A stretch of 64,000 bases of DNA from Terana coerulea. Lineage: Eukaryota; Basidiomycota; Agaricomycetes; Polyporales; Phanerochaetaceae. Within the stretch, counting starts at the first letter, position 1. Every line of letters starts with the position of its first letter. The notes beneath the pieces are model-generated. The model saw nothing but the letters and a program-made list of their open reading frames with translations. It was not told the DNA's origin and did no database searches. The translations under genes were made by a program, and so were the position numbers. The stretch covers positions 62,001-126,000 of the forward strand of contig JAKOGH010001126.1 in NCBI GenBank assembly GCA_024811115.1, given 5' to 3'. Shown here piece by piece: positions 36,583-47,963 of the stretch.

Positions 36583-38339
36583 ATGAGTAGTATCGACACC
36601 ACAAGTGCCTCGCCGTTACAGGAGCCCAGGAAGTCCCACCCTCACCAGACGGGTCTCATCTAGACGAGGTTCTATCTCTGCGAGCGACCCATGGGGGGAG
36701 CACGCATCTGTCAACCTCAACCCGTCGCGCTCCTCGTCTAGCAGACTGACGATCGTACGCGTTCCCCAAGCGGAACCAGAAGCGGGCAGAAACCACCGCA
36801 GACACGGAAGCAACACCTCCACGAGCTCTACGGGGAGCAAGGGCGAATCAGGTCGGATGAGCTTCGCGTTCTCAAGCTTTACCCCGGTGAATGCGAACAA
36901 GGATGGAGGTCGACCCGCCAGCCCAGGGTCCCCGAAGCTACGTCCGTCTTCACCTGGCGGTATCGGTGCCGGTATGCTATCGCGCCAACCCACAAATTCA
37001 CTCCCCACCACGTAAAACTCTCGCCCGAGAAACTAGTCGAGCTCGCACATAGCTCAACGCATCCCCGGCCCGCTGCAGGTGCAGGAAGCGCGGCCCAGCC
37101 TGTGTCGTTCACCCCGCTCCCGGACGACGTCTATCTCCCCTTCATCGATCGCCCCGGAGAAGTCGCATCCCTCGCATCCATCTCACCCACGGCCAAACTA
37201 TTTGCGCTACTGTCCCAAACCTTCCCGCCCGACGCACGTGCGCCAGCCAGCGCCGTCCCCGACGCCAAAGTCCCAAGCGCTGAAAGCGACTCGAAGACTT
37301 GGACATATGCGGAATTGGAGAATTGGTTCAAGAAAGCTCCCAGGGAGGAGGTTGACGATGCGACATGGGTGCGCAAAGCGAGACAGTGCATTTTGCTCCG
37401 GAGTGAGCTCATCTGGGAACGCATCAAAGGCGCGCTGGGAGTCCCACCTGAACTAGACACCGACGAGGTTTTGCCGGCGGAAGACCCGTTGGCGGCGTAT
37501 CTCCCTCCACTGCCAGCCGCGCGCTCGCCCATCAATATACCCGAAGGCGTACCCCGCGTTGGCCTCAACAGCCAGATGCTCGACATGGACGTCTTCGAGC
37601 CCGATTCTCCTGTGGTATCCGCCTCGGTGTCGGCGTCACACATGAATGCACCTCCATCACCAGTGAACTCTGAGCTCGAGCTCTCCATCGAGCCAGTGCT
37701 AGCCAGCGCCCCTCCCCCACCAAGCACCATCGACCCTACCACCGGCGCGAACATGACGTCGCTGCACGAGCTCCGAGAAGAGGACGAGGAAGAAGCAGAG
37801 CAAGAAGGCGAAGGGTCTTTAACGGGATCCTTGACACCGGCCGATGTGCACGGTCTGCGCTTTTCCACAGCGGCGTCGGCGCCGTCGTACTCTCCTGTGA
37901 TCGGCCCGCATACATTCACTCCTGGCTCAGCGGGACGTGGCTCGTCAATCTCCCCAATCCCTTCGCGCCGGATGAGCATGAACTCGAACGCAGACAGCGA
38001 TGGCGCGTACGACGCGTTGGCGGAGAGGGGTCCAGGACACCCGTTATTCCCGAGCAACTTTGCTCATCTGAGTATGGGGCCGACTTTGAAGTCTTCGTGA
38101 GTCTTACTTCTACTCCTGTGAAGATGCGAAACTCACCGGTCCCTGTTTGAAGGTCAAGGTCGAATAGCCTCTCGTACCCGCCTGCCTCAGCGTACGGCCT
38201 TCGCAGAGCAGACAGCTCCGGCGCACACTCCGTTGGCGGAGGCTTCAGTACTGGACGGCGCCCTGACTGGGCGAAGAATTGGGACGTGAATAAGCACGAA
38301 GAAGCCGTCACAGTGAGCAGTATCAGTGGGCTGGAGTGA
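36583..38339 (+). CDS. Conserved-looking protein of unknown function, Ser/Pro-rich
   Basis: Two long frames and a final exon belong together. N-terminal part (36605-37012): Ser/Arg-rich, YRSPGSPTLTRRVSSRRGS. Central part (about 37005-38096): KLSPEKLVELAHSS, PLPDDVYLPFIDRPGEVASL, SPTAKLFALLSQTFP and a folded-looking block WTYAELENWFKKAP to LIWERIKGALGVPPELD; then disordered Ser/Pro/Glu sequence. A 110-nt intron (38097..38206) leads to a last exon ending RRPDWAKNWDVNKHEEAV. The proposed ATG at 36583 is one base out of frame with what follows (possible extra T at 36616..36617), and one base seems missing at 36997..36998 between the first two parts. The true start could also lie on an upstream exon. 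I do not recognise the family; no enzyme motif is visible. Confidence 0.65.
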
Positions 38340-38660
38340 CTCGAGAGAAATACAAGAAAGAAAAGAAGAAACTGGACAATCGGCAGAACTCGGACAGACT
38401 GTATCTCTAACTAACATGCACAACTCGGAAGTATGGATCGTAGATGTTCTTTATCACCATAGTTATCATTGTTGTTGTGGACTAGTGAAGATACCGTGTT
38501 GTACGTGTACCTATCGTCATCACTCGACCAACAAAACTTCTCATCCAAACGCCTGCATTCACTGAGCAAAAATCTCTCGCCGGCGACAGCTTGCGCCGCG
38601 TGAATCCGCTTTAAGTACTACACGCATCGTCGTACATACATAATTCGTGGTCTCGTATGA

Positions 38661-40368
38661 CTACCGACGTAGCGGTTGATACTCTACGGCCACCCATATT
38701 CGCAAAGACCGTCTTCCCCATTTGGGAGGCACAGAAATGCGCTCAACAGCATCTGCGCTAGCGACATCTCCGTCCTGGCCATGGTTGTTGTCAGCCTGAT
38801 CGTGGTCGAGGGATTCACCCATGTTTCCGATCATGCTCGAGCAAGCCCGGAATTGGGGCTCCGAGAATGGGGAGTGGTGATCCTGCGCGTTCATGTCAGA
38901 GTGGGAGGCGTGAACTTGACGAAGGTTGAGCAGGAAGCGTGGGAAAGAAGGATGGGAGACTATCGAAAGTGAGGGACTGTAGAGACACGACAGTTGAGAG
39001 GACACACCAATGCTAGGATTAAATGATTTGAGACATTTGCTGACTGGTGGATTAATCAGATGGTGCGGAGATGTTTAGAGACTTGCTCGGGAGGACTCAC
39101 AGGTGTGGTAGGGTTGTCGGTCAGCATTTGTGCCACGTTGAGCGCAAGTAGGGCGCTGGATCGTATATGACATCAGGTGAGGCGGATCAATGCTAGGCTG
39201 GCGATATGGAAAATATCTCACACAAAGTACAAAGTGCCTGGCCGCGAATAACGTGAGTTCATCCGTAGGTCTCAACGGCGAGAAATCGTACCGTCGCGAA
39301 GGAAGCAGTACGCCACCGAGAGAGGAAGTCCCAGCTGTCTCGTCTGCTTCCATTGGTCGTAGGTCTTGATCCACGTTAAGACTAGGACAAGCAGATCGGA
39401 CGCTACAATCGCGCCACGGGCAAGGAAGGTAACTGGTGCAGTTGCAAATCAGTACGCGTGGGCTGCCAATGCGAACTTTGATGCATACGACTACATCGTG
39501 TTTTAATTGAGTATCTCCATATGACAAACTGGAAAATAATGGGCCTCACGCAGTGTTCAATGTTCCAGTGATGTGGTACGTAGTGCTGCACATGCGGAAT
39601 GGAGGGCCTCTATAGGTGGCGCTCATGTGCACAAGACCTGACTGAGGCAACTTATGAGCATTTTGTCGCACTAAGCCAAGCTAAAACCTACTAAGTTCGT
39701 CGCTACCGGTGCCATACCAAGGGCGAATATGGCAATGGAAAATCCGAGCTTCAGCTTGGAGTCGTTCCATAATGCATATATACGCAACCCAGAAAATACT
39801 ACCAAAAATATCAGCATGGGCGAGAACAACCAGACTACTGAGGAACCTACAAGCAGCTTGTGTGAAGGAAATGAGGTTGAGCACCTCCGTGAGAATACCT
39901 GCGGTTAGACATCTGACAGCGTATTTCCGTCAGCGGCACGGGGGGTGAGAAAGACGGAAACAAACGCCTGTTGAGTCGGTGAGACAAAAGAGCTTACAAT
40001 GGACAACATGCGACGTACTTCGTGTGAGCTAACCCAGACCACAAGCTGACGTTGGCCGAGAAGCATGACCCAGCGGATGGAAATCAAGAGAAATGACACC
40101 GCGCTGAATCTTCTCCTCCAGAAGTAATCAACTTCTTGCTGGAAGGTGATGGCATACTCGTATAGGACCAGCGCTGTGGAATTCCCGTTAGCCCAATGTC
40201 CGAGAGCGCAAATGCTACCAAGTGCAAACCGAATGCGGCAATAGCTAGGCGGTCACCTAGTAAACTGGTGGTAGCAACATTAGCGACTGACGAAAACGTG
40301 ATGAAGACAGGCTAAGACACCAACGTTCGAGATACCTCAGAGAACAATTCTTCCTGTGGCTGCGCCAT
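38661..40368 (-). CDS. DUF6533 multi-pass membrane protein 4
   Basis: Same exon plan as genes 2, 3 and 5. Start probably MAQPQEELFSE at 40368 (a second in-frame ATG lies at 40440). DUF6533 motif LYEYAITFQQEVDYFWRRR at about 40165-40110; then SFLLISIRWVMLLGQ, FSGLRIYALWNDS, FLARGAIVASDLLVLVLTW, ALLALNVAQMLTDN and the RFLLNLRQV tail. The two 2-nt exons are 39966..39967 (GC) and 39489..39490 (TC); introns on both sides measure 51-59 nt. A base seems missing at 38941..38943 in the last exon (PILLS-RFLLN), and the first exon ends in a phase that does not match the second, so this copy is either damaged or affected by sequence errors. Function unknown. Confidence 0.72.
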
Positions 40369-41515
40369 TGTGGCCAATTCTGATGATATGGGGGGACGAT
40401 GTGGTGGGAACTCGCTTTCGGTCTTGTCGAGGGGAGCCATGTTTAAATACCCTGCACTGCACGAACTCCATGTTATGACCGGACAACAGGGTGCAAGCCG
40501 CTGTGGCCAAAATCATCGTATTAGCCAGAACTTCTACACGCTGGCGCCCTGTCTGAGTGATATCACCGTCTGGGCGCACGGCCGCTCCCTACTAGAGCTT
40601 GCAAGAAGGAGCAACTTGAGAGCGCTGCGATTGTACGTGGAAAAGGGAGGGATGTGAGCGATGCAAGGATGATGACCGCCTTGCTTGTGGGACCGCGCCT
40701 ACCAGTTCAAGCCACGAGTTGGAGTAGAAGACCGATGATCACAGATTTCTCCCTACTCCGGTGGGTCCGAGAGTGTTGCAGTCAGATGTCGGCAGATGGA
40801 ACATGAACCGCAGTTCATGCCTGACGATCGCAGACAAGAGGACGGATGCGTAGCGTGCACCATTTTAACGCTAGAGAAAATCATACAAAGGGGGCATGTG
40901 GTCAGTCAACAGTTTTATAGCCACGCAGCAGACAAACGCGGTGCATACCTGCAAGTTGCGATCATCAGCTCTTGACGATTACGGGTTGCTTTAGCGCGTA
41001 GAAACCACTAGACGACGAGGACCACTGCCAGCAAATTTTAGCGTCATAAGTGCACACTGGCAGGTATCTCACTGTATTTCGGCCGCAGGTGCAGTCGTAT
41101 GATTCCTTGGGTCGTTGATAACCCATACAAGGATCTTGCGAGAATTCTGTCACAACCGCTATGAGTCAAACTGTGAGTATCCAGCAGTGCACGACGAAGC
41201 TGTGATGTACCCACGTCGCAACGTTATAGACACGCCCTGCTCCAAACCATAAGGCATGGTTTGTCAGTAAATCGAGGCAGCAGCACGCCTCCAGCCGTCA
41301 GAACCTAGCTCAAAGCCGGACCAGCAGATGAATGATACCAGAGCCGTTTTCACGGCAAAATACATGGAGAAGCAGCAAATACATTGCACCGATAATTGTA
41401 TGACATACGCTCAGCCGGTGGGCGAACCTACATGCTGGAGTCCCATGGAAAAGCTGGGTGATACAACGACGTCAGACTGAGTGTTTGGTACCATAGTTGC
41501 TGGCGACGTACTGTG
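40369..41515. other. Intergenic region between DUF6533 genes 4 and 5
   Basis: About 1.15 kb; no supportable coding region. Confidence 0.4.
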
Positions 41516-43190
41516 CTAACAAGTCCCGCTTTCTGCCATACTCTCAATTGGATGCAGTTCTTCGAAAGATGGCTGCTCTACATCAACCACAAAATCTTCA
41601 TCTTCGAAGGTGAGTCGCTCCGCTTGACTGTAGTCAAGGGGCTCGCCGATGTTCCCTATGACGAGAGAAGTCGGAACCCGGAAGTTCAGCTCTGAGCGAA
41701 GGTGACCGGTGTGAGAGCTGCCATCCTCGCCGATCTGGCGTAAATTCAATATGAAGCGGCCGATGAGGATAGGCGGCTAAAAAGAGCCGGGCGGGTGGTG
41801 AGCTCGCCGTCGCAACTTTTGCATCGTACACATACCAGGATGGAAAGTACTTGATCGCAAATACTCATGCCCTACGCTGTACGTTAGTCTGATACCGGAA
41901 TGGAGAGTGGGCGTCAGACGGTGAAGTACTCACGAATAGATCGGAATTTGCGGTAACTATCTTCAGGACGTTCAGCCCCAGCAATGGCCTATGTACGCAA
42001 ACTTCGTTAGTGCCTTATCACGATGCTGGCGGGATGGCCCCACACAAAGTAGATGGTCCCTAGAAATGATTTATTCAAGAGAACATACAACATAACGGCA
42101 AATTGGCGCACTTACCATCACGAATCATGCAAGTTGTTATGGTCAGTGGAATATCTAATCGCCGTGCTTGGTTCCATGCTCGGAAGGTTTTGGCCCATGT
42201 CAACAATAGGACAAGAGCCCCGGCGAGCATAACTGTGCCTCGAGACAGGTAGTACACTGCCACAGTCCCATATGCTCATTCAAAGAAGAAGGTAGATTAA
42301 AATGGATTCTACTCACGGCTTGACCCTGGGTAAGAATATAGGATAAAGAGGAGAAGAGGTACGCTTACATCTCATTGACATTATCGGGGATGTTGGCCCA
42401 CGCTGTGCAGATGTCATTGGGTGCGATGCCCACCGCTTGGTAGGAGACATATTGAGACACGTTGTACTTCCAAGGCGATCAATGAAGTGAGGAACCAGGG
42501 TGGTGAGATGGCTCACAATATTTGCACCCACTACCACCATTTCCAGAATAAAGATGACAGCGAATATAACTGGTTGAAATCTGGAGCTGTTCCATAGCAC
42601 AGACACGCGGAGGGCGGTGAATACTGTGGAGTATCTTGATTAGAGCATTTAAAAAGTCACGAGTAAGCAAGAAGAGCTCACAAGCAACCAGAATCTCTCC
42701 AAATGCGTCGATAATGGTTTGGAAGATGCCATAGGCCTTATTACATCTGCTCATTTTTCTGTGAACACCGATGCACTATCACTGTGAAATAGACAGCACG
42801 GACGTCTGACACAGTCAGCACACAGCGCTTTGCGCGAGCATACCACAAGACTCACAGTTGCAGTAGGGGTAATCTGGGAAATTTGCACGAGAATCATGTT
42901 CCAGCGGACAGCGATTAGGATGAAAGATGTCAGGGTGAACTTCCTCTTCCACACCGTAGCGTATTCCCGGTCGAACGTGATCAGGTATTCGTACACTGCG
43001 GTACCTGATGATAGTGTTATCAGTCATTCCCAGTACGTTAAATGTTGGTGAGTGCGAACCAAGCAGTGCCACCATGACGCAAGTGTCTTGCTGACTACAT
43101 GTGCATGAGTTGGCCTTGTGTTCAGAAAATGAACATAAGGACTCACATCTGGTTGACTTCCTCTGCTAATAGCGGGTCTGACTGCGACAT
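41516..43190 (-). CDS. DUF6533 multi-pass membrane protein 5 (intact)
   Basis: Complement(41516..41776, 41836..41871, 41934..41988, 42044..42059, 42116..42256, 42317..42318, 42369..42466, 42517..42623, 42682..42746, 42804..42805, 42856..43004, 43060..43094, 43147..43190), 13 exons, 336 aa, uninterrupted. Starts MSQSDPLLAEEVNQ; DUF6533 motif VYEYLITFDREYATVWKRK; then FTALRVSVLWNSSRF, YYLSRGTVMLAGALVLLLTW and PPILIGRFILNLRQI with the tail VIGNIGEPLDYSQAE. The 2-nt exons are 42804..42805 (AC) and 42317..42318 (CC), with flanking introns of 50-60 nt that have strong donors and acceptors. Together with genes 2 and 3 this gives three independent complete frames that need both tiny exons. Function unknown. 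Confidence 0.87.
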
Positions 43191-44496
43191 GACCGGGGGT
43201 TGCAGGCCAAAGCTTAGAGGGTTGTGGGCGAGAGTAGTGAGGGCGATAGCGACATACTGCGCGCAAATACTACTCCATGTCATCAGTAATATACCGTCGG
43301 TCGCAATTATGTTTATGCGTACGTGCCTACCCGTGGTTCAAGCTCAGAGCACATTGGCTTGTTGCTGCATTGGTAGTCCCGCGATCGTGGCTATACACGC
43401 CAGGGCTGATCCCTGCCAAAGGTGATAGCATCTGCATGTTAGAGTTACGGCGGTGATTAAATCGCAGCAGACTCACCATCCGAGCAGTTTCAGGTACGAC
43501 ATACATCCTACCCGCCTTACGGCTGGACCGTTGGTCAGCATATCCCCTGTAAGAAGCGGATACACACTGAATCGGGTATGCTCCTGAGTAGCTACACCAT
43601 TGTAGTACACTACCATGGCCATAGAAATTGAGTTGTAGCGTTTAAAAGGCTAGGATTGGTGTGCAGAGCGTTTAATGGTTTGATAGCGGTCTTGATAACG
43701 CAGTCGTCTGTTCGTGCGCTCTGCGAAGAATGTATTGAAGACGTATGAATTAGGATCAGTTTGAGATCCCCCCAACATAGTCTTGATTGTGGCGATGCTG
43801 CTAATCCTGTAGACTCCGGCATAGGGGAGATTGGGTTAGAGTTCGTAGCGATGTATGTATGTCACAATGCTCACCGAGAGATGCACTACCCACCGCTCGT
43901 TCATTCTCGCCGATATGCTTGGGACGTCGGGCTCTCATACCACTCTAATATACCTGGCCGTAGTTGTGTAGATGTGCTCACAGCAAACTGCAAGGTACTG
44001 TCGTGTATCTCTCAGGAGTTAGACCGTCGAGCTGCAAAGTATGAGGATTTTGACTTCGATTGCACAAAGCTGTCTACACGATATAGCGCAAAACCATTGC
44101 AAGACTGCAACAGCTAGTAAAAACTGAGCTATTGCCATGTTTCTGAACAATGCAGCGGCAATGAGCGGGGGTGTGCGATGAGTGTACGAGACAACGTCGA
44201 GGTGGTTTGTCAGTGGTTTGCCGAAGCCGCCAAGGCTAAGCGCTAGCGATTGAGAAGCCGAAGGCACGGATCACACTTCCGTGATCCTCTGTGCAGCGAC
44301 CTCCTTTCAGCTTACCGTGACCACTACAAGCCAATACTGTCCCTTCAGGCTTCAGCGCATTTTCCCAGCTCTATCTATATTCTCGCTCAGTCACTGCTAT
44401 TGGTATTCCTTTACAGCCATCAATACTTTGCGCTGATCAGTTGGCTACGCATTTACCGCATCTGTTGACCGTTGGTTTCCTATCCCACCTGCTACA
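43191..44496. other. Intergenic region
   Basis: About 1.3 kb without a supportable gene; contains one copy of the CGGATCAY palindrome. Confidence 0.4.
44267..44287. repeat. Recurrent palindromic motif, copy 3
   Basis: CGGATCAC-ACTTCC-GTGATCC; same layout and orientation as the motifs at 24684 and 31820. Confidence 0.55.
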
Positions 44497-46016
44497 CTAC
44501 ACTTTTTGATCAGGTGTTGCTCTTCCCTTCAATGCTTGATGCAAGAATGCCGCCCTCTCTCCCTCTGGGCACAGCAAGATGTCAAATCTCTGACCGACGT
44601 CGAGATCCACATTCTGGCCATCGACGCTATACCGACCACGCGAGGCGAAGATATCCTCGAATCCGCACAGGATGTCCTCCAAGTTGCCCTCGCGCACGAA
44701 ATCCACATCCAACCTTCCAGCTCTGTACGCCTTTCGCAGAATGGTACCTTGGCGGATTTTCAGAAGGAACCACTTGAAGACGTCCCGGCTTGACACCTGG
44801 ATCTCGACCCTCGTTAACGGATGGAGACTGCTCACGACATCATCGATGAGCTCCCAGTTCCAAGATGCCACAGTATCTGACTGAAGTCGCGCTTTGAGGG
44901 TAAACGTGACGAACGCATGATAGGATGGCGTCCCGCCCCCTGCACTCGAAGCCTCGCCCTCAGCTTCGTCCACCGAATACTGTATGTGGTGGGTTGGGAG
45001 ACCATCTGCGCCTTGAACGCTGACAAACTCGATCCCTATATAGACTCAGCTTTGCTGTTGTACCGCGGAATGTGACAGGAGGACGTACATGTCGGTCGCC
45101 TGGTAATTCTGACAGGTGCGTCTGGATCTGCCAGTGCGCATGCTGATATAATGTCTCGCAGAGTTGGCCCAGCGTCCAAAAGCAGCGCGGTGGGCTCAGT
45201 CTCGCGCTGCACCCGGGACAGCAGGAAGCTGAACATCATATGGATTTGGAATGCGTATTCGCCACATTGAGACGCGTCTACGGACACCAAGTTCGTGTGG
45301 GGACGCAGTACCCGCTCGGGAAATGTCTCTGCATCTTCGGCAAAGCTCAGCCTCGCGAAGGACAATCTGTAGACGGTGGGCACGTCGTTGACCATTCGGA
45401 TGAGGTCCAACGGGCGACGAAAGCACAGATCGTGGAGCTCGAGGTCTCTGAACTGGTAGAAGATGCCGGGGAGTGGTTTCGGCAAGTCCATGCTTAGGGA
45501 CGAAGGGGCGCATTTTGTGTCCTTCGGGGATAGCCTCAATACTGTTGGAGCGTAAGCATTCTCAATAACGAGATGCAGGTCTACGAATGGACGGAGCATG
45601 AAGGTGCTGTCGAAAGCTTTGCGGGAAATATGATGCAGCCAAGGTTCTGGCCATGGTCCGGACTGTACAATGATGAGTTTCCCAATGACATGTGCAAGCC
45701 CACGAACGGGTGACCACCGCGAGATGCGTGCCAATGGGAGGTCGAGTTCTTTAACAAGCGAAAGGAACCGTTCGAAGTCCTCCGCGGAGCGGATCCTGAT
45801 AGTCCCCATTAAATACGGTCTGCACCTCTTGAACCAATGGCGGCAAGTAAGACCACAAGCTACGAGCTCCCGTTTGTTCATTCGGACCGCCTGCGATTCG
45901 TTGTCGTAGAACCAGTTGCCGCTGATGTCGCTCCTGCGACTCACAAAGCACTGGAGGATATTGTCAAGGATCTCTGGGGGTAATCTGTGGGCAGGGGAGT
46001 CCTGAAAGTCTGCCAT
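44497..46016 (-). CDS. F-box protein, 2 exons
   Basis: Complement(44497..45035, 45089..46016), 488 aa. The start MADFQDSPAHRLPPEILDNI at 46016 places an F-box at residues about 9-60 (RLPPEILDNILQCFV, then CGLTCRHWFKRCRPYLMGTI). The remainder is the leucine-rich-like, weakly conserved C-terminal region typical of Agaricomycete F-box expansions (for example LHDLCFRRPLDLIRMVNDVP). A 53-nt intron with GTACGT donor and TAG acceptor joins the exons in phase. F-box proteins recruit targets to SCF ubiquitin ligases through Skp1; the target cannot be predicted. Confidence 0.85.
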
Positions 46017-46389
46017 CTTGGTGGGCAGTACCAGTGGATGTCGGTGTAGGTTGTAACGTGCGGAAGGAAGAGTCTGCTTGCCAGACTGCACACGCACCCA
46101 ACACGCATCTTAGCGTAGCGCTGGACGCCCGTGTGAGTTATGCTTCAGCGTGTTGCTATATGCAGCTGAGATCGCAGCAGACTGGTGGCACGATACGCGT
46201 TCGCGGGCAATGGACCGAGTACCGTCGCAATTGAGTACACACACTTTCCAGAGAAGAATGTTTCAACGAGAATTTTTTCATTGAATCCTCGGCGCACTCG
46301 CCCTATCGAGCACTATGAGGAAGTCGAGAGGTAGCCAAAAAGAAATGAAGGAAAGGAGCGGATACAACAGCGGGGCTAACAGCTCTGCT
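46017..46389. other. Intergenic region
   Basis: About 370 bp between the F-box start and the 3' end of the secreted-protein gene; holds the F-box promoter, nothing else seen. Confidence 0.4.
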
Positions 46390-47772
46390 TTACGCAACAC
46401 CGTGGGAGGTCTGGCCTGCGCTCTTCACATCAGTGGCGATGTTAGTGGTAAGCTTCTTCTGCTCAGCGGCAACGTCACTCTCCAAGTCGGAAGTGTCCGT
46501 GCCAGCAGCCTTGGCCTGCGCGATCTGCGCAAAGTACGTTGTAAGCAACATCACGTACATGAAATTGGGATGATACACACCTTGATGTTCAGTACCTGGA
46601 CCTCACCGGTGAGCTTAAGGACCTTGTTCTTGATCTTGCCAACCTGGAGCTCATCAGCATCGGCGCCGGAGGCGGCGGCGATTTGGGGATTGAACTCGTC
46701 GGTCTCGGCAGACTCGGCAGCTTCACGCATGTTCTGCATGGCGTCGAGGACGTCAGAGGAGACGGTGGAGAGGTCGGTGTTGGCGAAGGGGTCGACGAAG
46801 ACAGCGTTGGCTTCGGCCTGTGCGTTACCAGCAACACCATCGGAGATCTGGAATTGCGAGTAGCTAACAAACGAATGTCAGGGCCTGTCTTTTTGGTCAT
46901 TCAGGAGATATGCACGCACTCGAGTTCCTTGAAGTCAGCAGCAGTCTGCGTGACGGCGGCGGTAACAGCAGCGGTGGCGGCAGAAGAGGAAGAGCCGCTG
47001 GTCTCGCTGGTAGCGGTGCTCGACGCGGCGGCTGCAGAAGAGGAAGTCTTGCTGGTCTTGGTAGTCTTGCTGGCTGCGGAAGATGAAGACGCGCTGGCCT
47101 TCGCGGTGTTGGCAGATGAAGCGACGACGCTCTGGGAAGTCTGGCCAGCGCTCTTGGTGTCGGTAGCGATGTTTGTGGTCAGCTTCTTCTGCTCAGTAGC
47201 GAGGTCGCTCTCCAGGGAAGATGTGTCGCTGCCCTTCGCCTTCGCTTGGGCAATCTGAACTCAGGAGTCAGTACTGACAGCAAGACAGCAAGTCGAGAAG
47301 AACTAACCTTGATGTTCAAGACCTGCACCTCACCCGTGAGCTTCAGCACCTTGTTCTTGATCTTTCCGACCTGCAACGCATCGGCAGCCGCGCCAGAGGC
47401 GGCCGCGATCTGCGGGTTGAAGTCGTCGGTCTCAGCCGACTCGGCGGCTTCGCGCATGGTATTCATAGCAGCGAGGACGGTGGACGAGACAGTGGAAAGA
47501 TCTGTGTTCGCGAACGGATCCACAAACACAGCGTTTGCCTCAGCTTGCGCGTTACCCGCTACGCCATCGGAGATCTGGAATTGCGAGTAGCTAAGACAAA
47601 TATCTGGTGAGCCACGTCACAACTCGAAATTGAAAGCAGCGTACTCAAGTGCCTTGAAGTTGGCAGCGGTCTGAGTGACTGCACGCTTCGCCCAGATGGG
47701 TGCAGCTCCGACGTTAGTCAGAGCGGCCAGGGCGGAGATGACGGTAAGGGAGAGGAAGGTGAAGCGGGCCAT
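46390..47772 (-). CDS. Secreted protein with two tandem copies of one domain
   Basis: Complement(46390..46524, 46581..46863, 46920..47254, 47308..47590, 47645..47772), 387 aa, intact. Signal peptide MARFTFLSLTVISALAALTN. Two copies of a domain of about 130 residues follow: each has YSQFQISDGVAGNAQAEANA, MREAAESAETD-FNPQIAAA, LQVGKIKNKVLKLTGEVQVL and AEQKKLTTNIATD. An Ala/Ser/Thr-rich linker (residues about 185-235) separates them and is probably O-glycosylated. This belongs to a widespread fungal family of small secreted proteins with unknown function; single-domain members are the usual form. Both repeats carry an identical 283-nt exon flanked by introns of 53-56 nt in the same phases, so the duplication included introns. 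No catalytic residues are visible. Confidence 0.85.
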
Positions 47773-47956
47773 TTGAACAAGGAACTAGTGAGCTTGCGAG
47801 ACAGGGAGTATGCGAACGTATGTCTGAGCCGCTAGCAGCTTGTTGTATCAAAGGAATGCGCCTGGCAAAAGAGAGGAAAGGAAAGGCCGTCAAGACCTGG
47901 TGCTCGAAGGGAAACAAGGGCGAGTTGGGGAAAGCGAGGGTGGACAAGCTCTTGCA

Positions 47957-47963
47957 TTTTATA
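47957..47963 (-). promoter_or_regulatory. TATA box upstream of the tandem-domain secreted protein
   Basis: TATAAAA on the minus strand, 185 nt upstream of the ATG at 47772, implying a 5' UTR of roughly 150 nt. Confidence 0.45.

Noticed and set aside
36601..36621. 17-nt GT...AG stretch as an intron to repair the start of the unknown gene
   Set aside because: Far below the shortest introns seen here (about 47 nt); a one-base error or an upstream exon is more likely.
37131..38057. Long minus-strand open frame (308 codons)
   Set aside because: It is antisense to a better-supported plus-strand gene with a coherent intron and downstream exon; its translation is compositionally a mirror of Ser/Pro-rich codons.
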